From Bedellia somnulentella (lineage: Eukaryota > Arthropoda > Insecta > Lepidoptera > Bedelliidae): a DNA stretch of 64,000 nucleotides. Made by a program: the position numbers and the translations under genes. The stretch lies in contig OY755182.1 in the NCBI GenBank assembly GCA_963576735.1, forward strand, positions 5,208,001 through 5,272,000, read 5' to 3'. The notes under the pieces are model-generated. The model was given only the letters and a program-made list of their open reading frames with translations. It had not been told where the DNA came from and ran no database searches. Shown piece after piece: positions 1-10,600 of the stretch (positions are counted from its first letter, which is position 1; each line of letters begins with the position of its first letter).

Positions 1-1425
1 AAAATCTATGAAAATAATAATAATAATAATAATAAATCATTTATTTTCAGACAACAAGGTCCATATAATATTAGTAAACTTAGTCTATGTTAGTATTTTA
101 CAACTTGGTAGGCAGAGGCTTTGAGATCTGATGCGCAGCCCTGAAGCGCCGGAACACTATTCCCTCAGGCCAAAAATTCTCTCCTAGCAGAATCTTCTCG
201 TGGACTGCGGGAACCTGGAGCCAGTAGGATTTGAAGTTAGTAGGCCTACTGGGCTCCAGACGTGAGATGTTGAGCACGGTAATGGGACCGAGGCTCGTCT
301 GCTCAATGTGACGCAAGATGTCATTGTGCGTCATCTGTGGAGCTACTCGTGATATATAAATATCCAGTACCGGTGTTGCAGCCTTCAAGGGGCACGAGGC
401 TGCTGGGACGGTACCACGCTTATTCCTGTTGTTAGCACGACGTTTGGGTTTTTTCCCAACCAGGGTAAATCCATCGTCGTCTCCAACAGTCTTCGGCGCG
501 GCACGAACGGGCGCGGCTCGGTTCTCCTTTCCCTCCCTCCGTCTGGTAGTCGCGGCGGGTGGCGGGGGGTTCGGGCAGCGACGACGGGAGCGTGGTTGGC
601 TACCTGACTTCAACACCTGTGCGAATGAACCCTTGTGAGCCACCGATGTCGATGGCGCGTCGGGTTTCCAGACAGGTGCGGATGGTCGCAGCGAACTCGT
701 TCCATCACAAATTCGCTGAGTTGTCGGAGGATCACAGTCAATGACCGGGCGGTTTACTGGGTCAGTTGTCACAGTTATTTTGCTGCGTTGCGAAGTGTCG
801 AGTGTCGGACGCTTCTGCCGTTTGCGCGGCGGCGATACTTGGGCGAGTGCGACGTCAGCATTTCGCAACGATATCACCTCGCGCTGCAACTCGGCGCTGG
901 CACGTTCCGAAGCCACGAGTTTGGCTTTGATATCTTCAACGCTGGACTTCAACAACTGGATGTCCTTCAACAGTGATGTTACGTCCACATGGTCGAAGGT
1001 CACTGGAGGCAGCTTGTTAAGGTCCCGCGCTACGTAAGTGGGGATGTCATCCGGATCCGTCTCCTTGAAAGCTCGGAAGATGTCCTGGATATTTCTTTTC
1101 CCGCTGCCGTCGGCCCTCCTCGAGGCGAGGCGCACGGCAGTGACGGCGGCGGTGTCGGCGAGGAACTGTCTCGCGGCGGTTATTTCGGCGTCCGTGTAAC
1201 TGGTCGCGCAGATCTGCTCAAGGCTGAGCTCGTCCATCACGTCCAATTTATTCTGCACGAAGGCGAGCAGCTCCTGCACCAGGATGGTGTCGGAGCGCTT
1301 CACGCTGGCCGGGGTCGCCATTGGTTAAACACACAATGACGCACATTTATTGCTGATTCGGTCGCTGCTAGGTAGCGTCCGATCGAGCCGGGCGTTTTGT
1401 AACAACTGTCAACTGTAAATAAAAA
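1..1425 (-). mobile_element. ORF1-only (half-LINE / HAL1-like) retroelement
   Basis: Read on the minus strand, one open frame (98-1321) is followed directly by a short 3' UTR, an AATAAA and a (TTA)n tail at 1-45. No endonuclease or reverse transcriptase lies between ORF1 and the tail. The 3' end (about 30-75) resembles the 3' end of the LINE at 40303-40690: both read TTTATTTTCAGA or TTTATTTCAGA, then a CCATAT-type stretch, next to an (AAT)n run. I infer a non-autonomous derivative that keeps ORF1 and the LINE 3' end. The left edge is cut by the window, so the TSD cannot be checked. The 5' boundary near 1425, beside an A-run, is approximate. Confidence 0.6.
98..1321 (-). CDS. LINE ORF1-like nucleic-acid-binding protein, 407 aa, intact frame
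   Basis: Uninterrupted 407-codon frame, far GC-richer than its surroundings. The N-terminal ~100 residues are helical-looking. About 105-155 is heptad-like (DVTSLLKDIQLLKSSVEDI...) and probably a coiled coil for trimerisation. About 165-310 is a basic, low-complexity linker rich in R, K, P and S. From about 315 a compact region (LDIYISRVAPQMTHNDILRH) looks RRM-like. This architecture is that of CR1/L2-type LINE ORF1 proteins, which bind their RNA in the retrotransposition particle. No CCHC knuckle was seen. The assignment to LINE ORF1 is family-pattern recognition. An open frame of this length in a repeat-rich region suggests a recent insertion. Confidence 0.6.
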   Translation of the reverse strand: MATPASVKRSDTILVQELLAFVQNKLDVMDELSLEQICATSYTDAEITAARQFLADTAAVTAVRLASRRADGSGKRNIQDIFRAFKETDPDDIPTYVARDLNKLPPVTFDHVDVTSLLKDIQLLKSSVEDIKAKLVASERASAELQREVISLRNADVALAQVSPPRKRQKRPTLDTSQRSKITVTTDPVNRPVIDCDPPTTQRICDGTSSLRPSAPVWKPDAPSTSVAHKGSFAQVLKSGSQPRSRRRCPNPPPPAATTRRREGKENRAAPVRAAPKTVGDDDGFTLVGKKPKRRANNRNKRGTVPAASCPLKAATPVLDIYISRVAPQMTHNDILRHIEQTSLGPITVLNISRLEPSRPTNFKSYWLQVPAVHEKILLGENFWPEGIVFRRFRAAHQISKPLPTKL

Positions 1426-1524
1426 AAAAACTCCCTTATTCTCCTATTTATCTTTTATTGAACTTGACATATGGTCAGATACGAAAATAAGTATGTGTAA
1501 TTTATTGTGAAGATAAAAAGTGCA

Positions 1525-1660
1525 TGTATGAAAAGATTGATGGATGTGAATGAAGCTAGAGAGGATTGCCAGGATCGTACAAAGTGGCGATCGATAGTCT
1601 CTACCTACCCCAATGGGAACTAACGGCGTGAGAACATGTATGTATATGTAATTTATTATA
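1525..1660 (+). mobile_element. RTE-type LINE 3'-end fragment
   Basis: Encodes the last residues of the RTE ORF (MKRLMDVNEAREDCQDRT), then the conserved tail GCGATCGATAGTCTCT...CTACCCC and (TATG)n. The same end occurs at 50713, 51148, 54785, 42041 and 27720. The copy is severely 5'-truncated. Confidence 0.75.
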
Positions 1661-2471
1661 ATAAAAAATGTTTAGGTAAGCTACGACGGTTTCTAATATC
1701 TTGTTTTGTAAATTGTACATATCATTATGTTCTGATGTCGGACGATGATAATATTACAGCTAAAATTAGAACTTTTAATTGATCTTACTAATGATTTATT
1801 ATATATATAATTAAGTTTTTAGACTATAATTTTATCGAAGTTCTACATTTAAGAAGAAACATTTTATAAATTATTTTCTTGTTACTTTACTTAGATAGCA
1901 AACCTGATTGGATCCTTTGTATTTCCAAAGAATTCTGAACGACTTTGTCTTGGTTTATTTAAAATGATGTTATAGTAACTATAGTCATTATCTAGTATCC
2001 AGTTTACCAAATTTTAAATTTATGAATATACTAAAATAAACCAAAATTGTTTTATTCCTGCCTTAGACTTAACGCTTTGAACTTCATATTTGCGGTTTCT
2101 TTATCATAATCCATATCGAATTTTTCGATGGTGTTATGGTTACTACTTAAGGTGAAATACTTGAGTGACAACAGGCTGCATCAAATTCAGGGCCAATGGT
2201 TAGGGTCAAACCCTGACAAAAAATTACACATGATGTTCTGCTGTATAAGTACCTCTGCTGCCCCTTCGGGTATTTACGGCTTGAAAGTTATGTTTGTGTT
2301 TTTAAAAGTGATTCAAAATCAACACAACAATGAGTTTCAATCCCACAATATTGTTTGTACAAAGCAAAGCTGCAAAATGGATTGGTTAAACGAACCATTT
2401 ACTCGAAAGCTATCCGGGGCTGCCAGGACTGAGGTTGATTGTGAAAGATTTGTCCGGACCAACCCCATATT
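1661..2471. other. AT-rich intergenic stretch
   Basis: AT-rich DNA with no recognisable gene or repeat. Open frames here are short and start within or run into the adjacent repeat. Confidence 0.5.
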
Positions 2472-2720
2472 ACATACATACATACATATACTCACGGCTA
2501 TAAATCCCATGAAGGGGTAGCCAGAGCTAGGGAATTAGGAATTCCTCAGCCACTTTTGGAAGTTGCGTGGGGAAAAGATGGTGAAATAAAGGATTTTAGT
2601 GATGGGTTTCCGACCGCATCGCCCAAAAATCCCTTAAGAGCCCCAATACCGTTAGTCGCCTCTTACGTACGCCCACCGTAAGAAATGGAGTAGTGCTATT
2701 CTAAGCCGACACTACACAGC
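2472..2720 (-). repeat. Family A SINE-like element, near full length
   Basis: About 250 bp. In element orientation it starts near GTGTAGTGTCGGCTTAGAAT and ends CCGTGAGTATATGTATG followed by (TATG)n. Here it is inverted, so the (CATA)n tail is on the left. It is one of more than 25 copies in the window. Confidence 0.8.
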
Positions 2721-2925
2721 AACATATTGTCCTCTGATTAAAAATGAGTTGACGAGTTTCTTATAGGTTTTTCTCTCAACAATACACAAGCCAAACTCTG
2801 ACTAGAAGTATTTTATTTGAAATTAATATATACCTTTTATTTGAAAATTATGTTTTACTTATAAAAAACAAAGCAGCTTACATGGGCACATAAAATGCTA
2901 TCATCAATTAATACTTTCTGTACTA

Positions 2926-3164
2926 CCGGCTTAGATTGTCACTACCCCTTTGTACTCACGGGTAGTAAGGTCGTAAGAGGCGACTAAGAGTAAGTGTTTT
3001 TTTTAGCTGTTTTAGGGCGATACGGCTGGAGAACCATCAACAACGATAGTTTATTTTTACCATCTTGTCCCTTATCAACTTCCAAATGTGGCTGAGGAGT
3101 TTCTAGCTCTAAAGCTCTGGCTACCCCTTTTTGGAATTTATGGCCGTAAGTATATGTATGTATT
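2926..3164 (+). repeat. Family A element, diverged
   Basis: Recognisable ACCGGCTTAGA start, GTAAGAGGCGACTAAG core, AAATGTGGCTGAGGA and GGCCGTAAGTATATGTATG end. Many substitutions relative to the other copies. Confidence 0.7.
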
Positions 3165-3299
3165 TAATACTTTGTCGAAAAATGTTTGAATTGCGGTAAT
3201 TAAAATTATACTGTCGGTATAATTTTATGGTCACTTAAGAAGATTCAAGTTCAATAAGAAACTGTAAAAGCCATGTGGTTTTTTACTATTTGCGAAAAG

Positions 3300-3352
3300 C
3301 GATGTCTTTGCCTACCCAATGGAAACTTATGGCGTGAGCACATGTACCTATG
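3300..3352 (+). mobile_element. RTE 3'-terminal stub
   Basis: Only the terminal part survives: GCGATGTCTTTGCCTACCC, then GGCGTGAGCACATGTACC. It matches the tail of the RTE copies elsewhere. Confidence 0.5.
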
Positions 3353-3404
3353 CGTTAATTATAGCTTAATACCGTGTAATGGGCAGATATAGAATAAAAA
3401 ATAT

Positions 3405-3672
3405 TTTTTTTTATTGAAATTGATAAGGTGACCCCGAGAAAAAGAATATACGCAACATGGCGCAGTCACCGTGCAAAACAAATGGAAGTCAACAAGAAAC
3501 ATTAGAAATAGCAGCTGGCACCTCAGTTTTATCCCGAATTCCGGAATTTTGGAAGGATCAACCGCGATTATGGTTCACGCAATTGGAAGCTACATTGGCA
3601 CCACAAAAACAAGGAGACTATAACCATCTTTCGAGTCTCATTATTTTTTTTGCTGCCAAGACACGTTGGTAA
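3405..3672 (+). pseudogene. Ty3/gypsy-type LTR element fragment: leader and start of Gag
   Basis: AAGGTGACCCCGAG near 3425 resembles the start of the internal region of many insect gypsy-type elements, just after the 5' LTR. An ATG at 3457 opens a frame reading SRIPEFWKDQPRLWFTQLEA, a pattern typical of the Gag N-terminus in this superfamily (an IPxFW...PxLWFxQxEA box). After about 55 residues the frame loses similarity and stops at 3672. No protease, RT or integrase follows, so this is a fragment. Family assignment is by motif only. Confidence 0.55.
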
Positions 3673-4229
3673 ATTGATTTTATTACCCACTAGGAAGTGT
3701 TATTATTACAAAGAAAGAACTAATGTGGAGCTAGTGGAACTAAATATAGAATTTGTTGAATCTAGGTAGCTCTATGTGCAATAAAACACTCGCATTAGTT
3801 ATGAAGAGTCTTTGATTTTTTGAGAGTCTTTAGAAGTGGTACCAAAATAGAAGTAGTATCTTTTAAAATGAATGTCGCATATTGAATTCAAAACCCCCGT
3901 CTGTCTACCATGACAAGGAATATGATTTTCATTTCTTAGATGTAAAAGAGGACGCAGCGACATCTGTTTTTTTATTATAAAACTAACGAGCATTATGATG
4001 TTGCCAGATTATAATATACTTTCTTCACAGAGTGGAAGAGTTTACCCGACTTTATCCAGCTGATTGGTATATTTATGTTATCATATCATTCAATCTAGCT
4101 AGGCCGTTTGACTGATCTTGATCAAATTTTGCGCCATATTTAAAGACCATCATAAGCCAACTAATGTAGAAATTATTTAAACGGGAAACCATTGTAGAAT
4201 AATTTCACTACGAATTTCCCATGTTAATC
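3673..4229. other. Unassigned stretch
   Basis: Nothing certain. CAATAAAACACTCGC near 3780 could be an LTR polyadenylation region of the adjacent gypsy fragment, but no partner LTR was found. Confidence 0.3.
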
Positions 4230-4403
4230 TAAGGGATACGGAGACGGCGATAGACCTCGCCACTTATCACGTCATAGATTCTCATTGTGCGAAAAGTGGG
4301 CTGACGAGACCCGCTTTAGTACGTCGAATATTTGCGGAGCGATGCTAAAAAAGTTAGATGAAGGTATATCTGGTAATGAAAGAAAATAATTTAGATTTCT
4401 TGT

Positions 4404-5364
4404 GTGAGTGAGACGAAGAGTAAGGGAAAAGAGGTCTCGCAACTTGGATCAATTACTGCCACCTGGTCGGGGGTCGACCCTAATATCAGAGCTTGCCAAG
4501 GAGTAGGACTTCTTATGTCTGAAAGGATGGTTCAATGTATTTCAGAGCATGAGTGTATGAGTTCTAGGCTCCTCTGGATTAAGTTAAGAGTAGGGCTGGT
4601 CCGGCTACGTGTAATATGCGTCTATGCGCCGGACATGTCAAAATCTTAAACCGGGAGGGAGGAGTTCTGGAATTTACTAGGTGATATAGTGAATGGGTGT
4701 GATTTGAATGAAAAGATAATATTGTTACAGATCCACAATCTTTTCTTGGCCGGCGGCAACTACCTACCTACCTAGTCGCCGCCGGCCAAGAAAAGATTGT
4801 GGATCTGTAGGAGATTTTAATGGTTGGGTTGGTGTGACACGCAACGGTTGTGAAAGAGTATTAAGCAAATTTAGAGATAATAGTGTGAATGAAAATGGTG
4901 ATAAATTGATTGAAGTATGTTTGGAGAGAAATCTTTGTGTAACTAACACTTTGTTTAAACACAAAGATATCCAAATGTATACAAGGCATCGAGGAAGCGA
5001 GAGAAGTATGATATATTTTGTGATTGTTGATGTAAGGCTGAAATCAAAGGTAGTTGACACTAGAGTTTATAAAGGTGTCAACGTAGGAACAGATCATTTC
5101 CTCGTTGTATCACGAGTAAGGGGTCTGTTCAAGAGTTGGCGTCATAGGACAAGAGTGTCAACTACTGAAATTTCAAGAAATAAAATAGAAAATTTGGTAG
5201 ATAATGAAAAAATGAGAGATGAATATGTTGAGAAACTGGATGAACGACTAAGTTGCGTAGAAATAACGGATGATATGGAAATTGAAAATGCTTGGAATGT
5301 GCTCAAATCTGCGGTAATTGAAAGTGCGACGGAAGTTTGTGGATTGAGCAAAAGGAGAAATTGA
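4404..5364 (+). pseudogene. RTE endonuclease (EEP/APE-like) domain, disrupted
   Basis: 4404-4649 encodes the N-terminal EEP part (TWSGVDPNIRACQGVGLLMS to VYAPDMSKS) and ends in a stop. The frame resumes around the palindrome at 4728-4807. It continues from about 4810 as GDFNGWVGVTRNGCERV (GDFN is the EEP metal-site Asn/Asp motif) through VTNTLFKHKDIQMYTRHRG to 5364. Without the palindrome, ...LNEKIILL joins GDFNGW directly. In living elements this domain nicks target DNA. Confidence 0.7.
4728..4807. repeat. 80-bp palindromic insertion flanked by TA
   Basis: Two perfect 30-bp arms start CAGATCCACAATCTTTTCTT and end with the exact reverse complement, around a 20-nt loop containing (CTAC)n. TA lies on each side (4726-4727 and 4808-4809). 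It interrupts the LINE frame between TTGT-TA and GGAGATTTT. Removing it with one TA restores the reading frame. It behaves like a minimal foldback/MITE insertion with a TA target duplication, as in Tc1/mariner-type elements. Confidence 0.75.
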
Positions 5365-5691
5365 TTTTATCCCATCATCAAGTTGGTGGGATAAAAGTGT
5401 GAAAGATGCGGTGAATGAAAAGAAGAAAGCCTGGCTCGATTTACTAGCAATCAAAGCTAGTAAACTAATGAAAATGTGTATAAATGATGACGAAGTTGAG
5501 AGAATTAAAGATGAATGATAAGAGAATAAAGAGTGTGGTTAAGAATAAAAATAGAGCAGAAAAAGCGAGATCTGAAAGAATGGAGTGTAAAGAAACTCTC
5601 CGATGATTTCCAAGTAATCAAAAATTTTATTGGAAATATATCAGACGTGAAAGGGGAGTTTCTCTAAACACAAGTACAAGTGTGATGAAGG

Positions 5692-7223
5692 ATGAAAAAG
5701 GTAATGACTGATGGAACAAGAATAAAAAGATGGAAGGATTATTTTGAGGGTCTCTTTGAAAAAGAGAATGATCCCATTACTTCAGTAATGGGTGACGAGT
5801 CTGAAAGTATGGAAGAAATTGTTAAAGCGATGAAAAATATGAAACTAGGAAAAGCGGCAGGATTTGATAGGATATGTGTTGAGATGCTGAGGGCTGGTAA
5901 AGGGTTAGTGGCTTCTTGGCTGTTCTTCCTTTTTCAGAAGTGTTGGGCCCTATATAAAGGGAAAGGGTCACGCCAAGAAGCAAAAAACTACCGTGGTATC
6001 AGCCTACTCAGTGTTGTCGGCAAATTGTATGCGAAAGTTCTGATCGAAAGGGTGATGAAAGAAACGGATGAAAAAATTTGGGATGTACAAGCCGGTTTTA
6101 GGAAGGGAATAGGATGTATGAATCAAGTCTTCTTCTTAAGGTGCATCACAGAGATTTTTTTGGCAAAAAACCAAAAAGTGTATTGCACCTTGATTGATTT
6201 GGAGAAGGCGTATGTAAGAAAGTATTGTGGAAGGTTTTGTTTAAGTTCGGTTCGGGGAGCCAACTTATACGTGCATTGGAATCACTCTATGAGAATTCCA
6301 ATGTATGTGTGAGAGTAAACGGAGAAGACTCGGACTGGTTCGAGATCTCTAGGGGTGTTCGACAGGGTTGTGTGGCTTCTCCGTGGCTCTTCAATTTGTC
6401 CATGGACGACTGTTTGAAAGAATTGCGCGAAAGTGATTATGGACTGAAAATGAGAGGGTTCATCATTAAATGCCTCTTATACGCTGACGATCAAGTGTTA
6501 CTTGCATCAACGGTAAATGAGTCGCAGGAAATGGTGAGCATTGCGTGTAAATCTTTCGAAAGAAAGGGAATGAGAGTGAATGTGGACAAAACCAAAACCA
6601 TGGTTTTTGAAAGAGAGGATAGTATAACAGAATGTGACATTGTTATAAATGCTAAGAAAGTGAAACAAGTGAAAGAATTTGTATATCTGGGGAGTTTGTT
6701 TACTAGGGATGGAAAATGTGAGGAAGATATTGAAAGGAGAGTTAAAAAGGGGAATGCGGTAAATGGAGCCATGAACGGTCTGATGTTGAGCCAGTCGTTG
6801 TCAGAAAAGGCTCGAATGACTGTGCATAATGCTGTTCTGGTTCCCACACTGATGTATGGTACTGAATGTTGGGCATGGCAGAAGAAGCATTTAAGTATAG
6901 TTAATGCAGTGGAAATGAGATCCCTCAGAAGTATATGTTATGTAGGGCTGTGTGATAGAGTGAGAAATAGTGTGATCCGTGAACGAGTAGGTTTGAAAGA
7001 TGATGTAGTATGCAAGATAGAAAAAGGAATGTTGAGGTGGTTTGGGCACATAGAGAGGATGGATAAAAATAAAGTATCGAAAGAGATATATAGAGCCAAT
7101 GTAGATGGGATTATTAGTAGAGGACGGCCTCGTAAAACGTTTCTAGATCAGATAGAAAACGTTCTCATAAAGGCGGGGGTCCGAAGTGAGAAGAATAAAA
7201 GAGCATGTATGAGAAGAATGTAA
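5692..7223 (+). pseudogene. RTE reverse transcriptase region, frame-broken
   Basis: 5692-6312 encodes the finger part (KAMKNMKLGKAAGFDRICVE, NYRGISLLSVVGKLYAKVL, IDLEKAY). A frame change with loss of several residues at about 6220-6300 leads into 6225-7223. That part has RGVRQGCVASPWLF, the YADD catalytic box, a thumb region with SLFTRDGKCEEDIERRVKKG, and a C-terminal HIERMD...RGRPRKTF domain. One polymerase was originally encoded. It cannot be made from this copy. Confidence 0.75.
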
Positions 7224-7254
7224 GGGAAGCAAGAGATGTTTGCCAAGATCGTAC

Positions 7255-7655
7255 TATTCGGGCCCTTTAATAGCAACGTGCTGATCTAGCATTTAAGGCC
7301 CTTCTGATACTTAACAAGCTGGTTTTACTATATACTTATACACAAATACCTAGTGACAATCCTGTTTCATTTGCTATGAATTAGTGAAACCTTTGCAAAG
7401 ACTTCCATACTATTTTGTAGAACTTTTTAGAATAGAAATCAATCATCTTCGACATCTATTTACCGTGTTAACGCAGCTTTACAGCATTGACATTTGTTGT
7501 CATGTTAGTCTGTGTGTGTTTTTCCTTTTTTATTTTATTTTATAAGAACTTTAACCTGGCAACTCTTATCAACACGCGACTTTCGTTTCATTTTCAATTT
7601 CTTGAAAAGGATTTCTTGTTTTCTTACCCCGTAAAAAACCCAATATAACATAAAA
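7255..7655 (+). promoter_or_regulatory. CCT3 5' flank (promoter and 5' UTR)
   Basis: The 400 bp between the LINE remnant and the CCT3 start codon contain no coding signal. No TATA box stands out. Position alone makes this the likely promoter and 5' UTR. The upstream LINE copy was truncated exactly where this block begins. Confidence 0.45.
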
Positions 7656-7686
7656 ATGTACGGGCAACAGCCTGTCTTAGTACTGA
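7656..7686 (+). CDS. CCT3: CCT3 coding exon 1
   Basis: Start codon through residue 10 plus one base of the Ser codon. Donor GTAAGT at 7687. The AAAAATG context and family N-terminus support this start. Confidence 0.93.
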
Positions 7687-10600
7687 GTAAGTAAAAGTGT
7701 TAAAATTGTATATTTTCTATAATTTTCCAAGTTCAGTTTGTAAGGCTCCCATATCTTTCTTACAGGCCAAAACACAAAACGTGAATCCGGCAGAAAAGTT
7801 CAACTTGAAAATATAAGCGCGGGGAAGGTAGGAAAACCCAATCCACTTGTTGTTTTTGCTATTTACAACCTTCTTAGCCTGTTTTAATTTTTATTCCATT
7901 GATATTTTAGGCTATAGCGGACGTTATCCGAACATGCCTCGGTCCTCAGGCTATGTTGAAAATGTTAATGGATCCCATGGGAGGCATAGTTATGACAAAT
8001 GACGGCAATGCTATTCTTCGTGAGATCACAGTACAACACCCAGCAGCAAAATCCATGATTGAAATTGCAAGAACTCAAGATGAAGAGGTTAGAATATATT
8101 TGCTTTATGGTTTCTTTTTTATGCTATGACTCATTGAAAACTTCAAATATTAAAAAGAAATATTCAATTCCATTTTCTTATATTGTCTACTTTAGCTCAA
8201 TGAAGGTTTGGCTTGAGTTCAATAGTGCATTGCTTGGTCTGCCCTTTTGACAAATAATGTTAATAGTAATAATATAACAATAATCATATGTGGAAACCAT
8301 CATTTCAACTATATGATTAGTTTTAAGCCATACAAATCATGGATTTTTAACATAGAGTTCAATATCTCTAAAAATATGTGCCTTGCCAGAATCCTTAACA
8401 TTTTGTCTTTGATTTCTAGACTAAGTCTAACAGCGCTAACTTAATTTTTTATTGGCTTTAATTGTGACCCAACTAAAAAATTAACAATATGCTTTGCTGA
8501 CTTTTTCTTGTCTCAAACTTGCAAATAAATAATAATTAGTTCATGCCTCAATTGTAAATGTTTCCTTCTCTGGTGCCTTTTATACAGTTCAGTATGATCT
8601 ATTCCCATCACCATAAACTTCAAAATGTTTCTCAGCCAAATCACTGGCTAACACTATCTCTGCCTCAGTATTTGAAATCACCTCTGTTTACTTGTCAGGC
8701 GATTGCTCACTTTGATACATATGGACCTTTCTGGAAATAAATGTCCCTGTTATAAAATTTTCGCCATGAGCATCACTATAGCTCTGAACAGATTTTGCGA
8801 TACTGAAAGTTTGGTTTATGCAACCATAGTTTATGGTCCATTCATTGCACCTCTAGTTTTAATTTTTAGTACAATTAGTAAAAAATAAGACTAATAAATC
8901 AAAAACCTTTTGAAAACCTAATCTTTTTTTGCATTTGTACATTTTTGCACAATTTTTTGAATTGGTTGTTAAAGAGCTTATTCCATTTGTCTGAATGAAG
9001 ACGTCTGAAAGCCACAGAATCTGAATTCAGACTAGTGGAATAACGTTCAAACTGAAATTTGTGTAGTGGAATAACAAGCGTCTGCGGCTGTAACTTCGAA
9101 GGACGTCTGAATTCAGCAACGACAAAGTGTAATGGAATAAGCTCTTTACCACTTAAGAGAATATCCTAATGGCACTCTTAGAATAAAACTTTATTGTGTG
9201 TTGAACTTTTTTCTTTAACCCTAGAAAGATAATCTGCGCCTCTGAGGCGCACGCTAAACCTAAATATCGTCGTCTCTTTTCAACGGTCGCGCGCCCGAAC
9301 CCATTCTTTCTTGTAATCTCATACACCATCGAGTTGGACAGAGGGACGGAAGTGCGGAGTCAGTAAGTACTTTAGTTTCGCTGTTTTTAGAGGCCGATGC
9401 GCTCGCGAAGCGCAAGATTATCTTTTGTGTAACTTTTAACACTTTATGTGATGTACGATTTATTGTTTATTTTGTAACTTTATGTTGTTTTTACTTATAT
9501 TTTTATAATAATAATAAGTCAGTCAAGAACGAGAAGCCCTTGAACCGTAGGCAATATATGAAAATGTTGAGTAGTCAACTCACAGAACCCTGGATGAGAA
9601 GTCGATTGGGCAAACCGACCCTGAAACGTTCAGCCCGGACCGCTATACAGAGTGCATTGCCAATTTCTACTGAAGAAGTTCCTGAGGATGGCCAAAATGA
9701 ACCAGTGCCCAAGAAAAGGCGATATTGTGACATATGCACCTCACAAAAAAGCGGATGTCAAAAATGACTTGCGCTGAGCGCAAGAAGTGTGTCTGTGGAG
9801 AGCACAAAAAAGATATCTGCATCTACTGCATATAATGTGGTAAATATTGTGCCAAAGTTTTTTATTTTTATAAGTAATTATGTTCCTATAAAAAAAACAA
9901 AAGTTTTGTGATTGTTATTAACGATTAAAAATAATTATAGCGTACTTAAAAAGAAGTCTAATTTTTTTTGTTAATTTTCTAAGAGGTTTAGAGTTTTTAG
10001 TTTTTTTTCTAGAATAATAAAAAAAAATAAAAAAAAATTGCCTTTTATTTTTTCAATAAAGTATGGAAGTGACGATTAAAAGAAATAATTATAATAAGCA
10101 AATCATTTACGACCACTAGGGGGGTCACTATATCGTGCGCTCCAGAGGCGTAAGATTATCTTTCCCGCACATCAAAATATGATTATCTTTCTAGGGTTAA
10201 ACTATCTCAAAATATGAGACCACAAATTCATACATGACAAAAGTAAAATCAGACTGCCTATTTTATCTTCTATATCTAGTTAATGATCTAAATTTTCCTT
10301 CTCCATGATGTTCCCACAAGTGTCCTACCAAGGTGTGTCAGAACATGTTCCCAAAAAGTGCATTGAATACCAAGTGTCAAATATTTAGCTGAGAGCTCCC
10401 CCAAATATTAGGTATTTGTCATTTTCTATGAACACTTATGTGTTGCATCTTTAATCTTAACCTTACAAAACTCACTTAGATGGATGAGAATTATATTAAT
10501 TTTCACATAAATATAGGTTGGAGATGGAACCACATCAGTGATAGTTTTGGCAGGAGAGATGCTGGCAGTTGCTGAGCAGTTCCTCACACAGAACATTCAC

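Larger units (their letters stand above)
4230..7254 (+). mobile_element. RTE-type non-LTR retrotransposon, broken, 3' end lost
   Basis: Domain order is endonuclease then reverse transcriptase in one original frame, as in RTE elements. The endonuclease part has VYAPDMSKS, GDFNGWVG and a SxIxFVIVD motif. The RT part has RGVRQGCVASPWLF, the catalytic YADD box (YADDQVLLA) and a C-terminal RGRPRKTFLDQIEN. The copy carries several stops and frame breaks and an 80-bp palindrome insertion at 4728. It stops abruptly at GATCGTAC (7254), lacking the conserved tail seen in other copies. Other fragments of the same family occur throughout the window. Confidence 0.8.

Noticed and set aside
2128..2520. 130-codon plus frame
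   Set aside because: Its end is the inverted family A tail and the rest has no domain.
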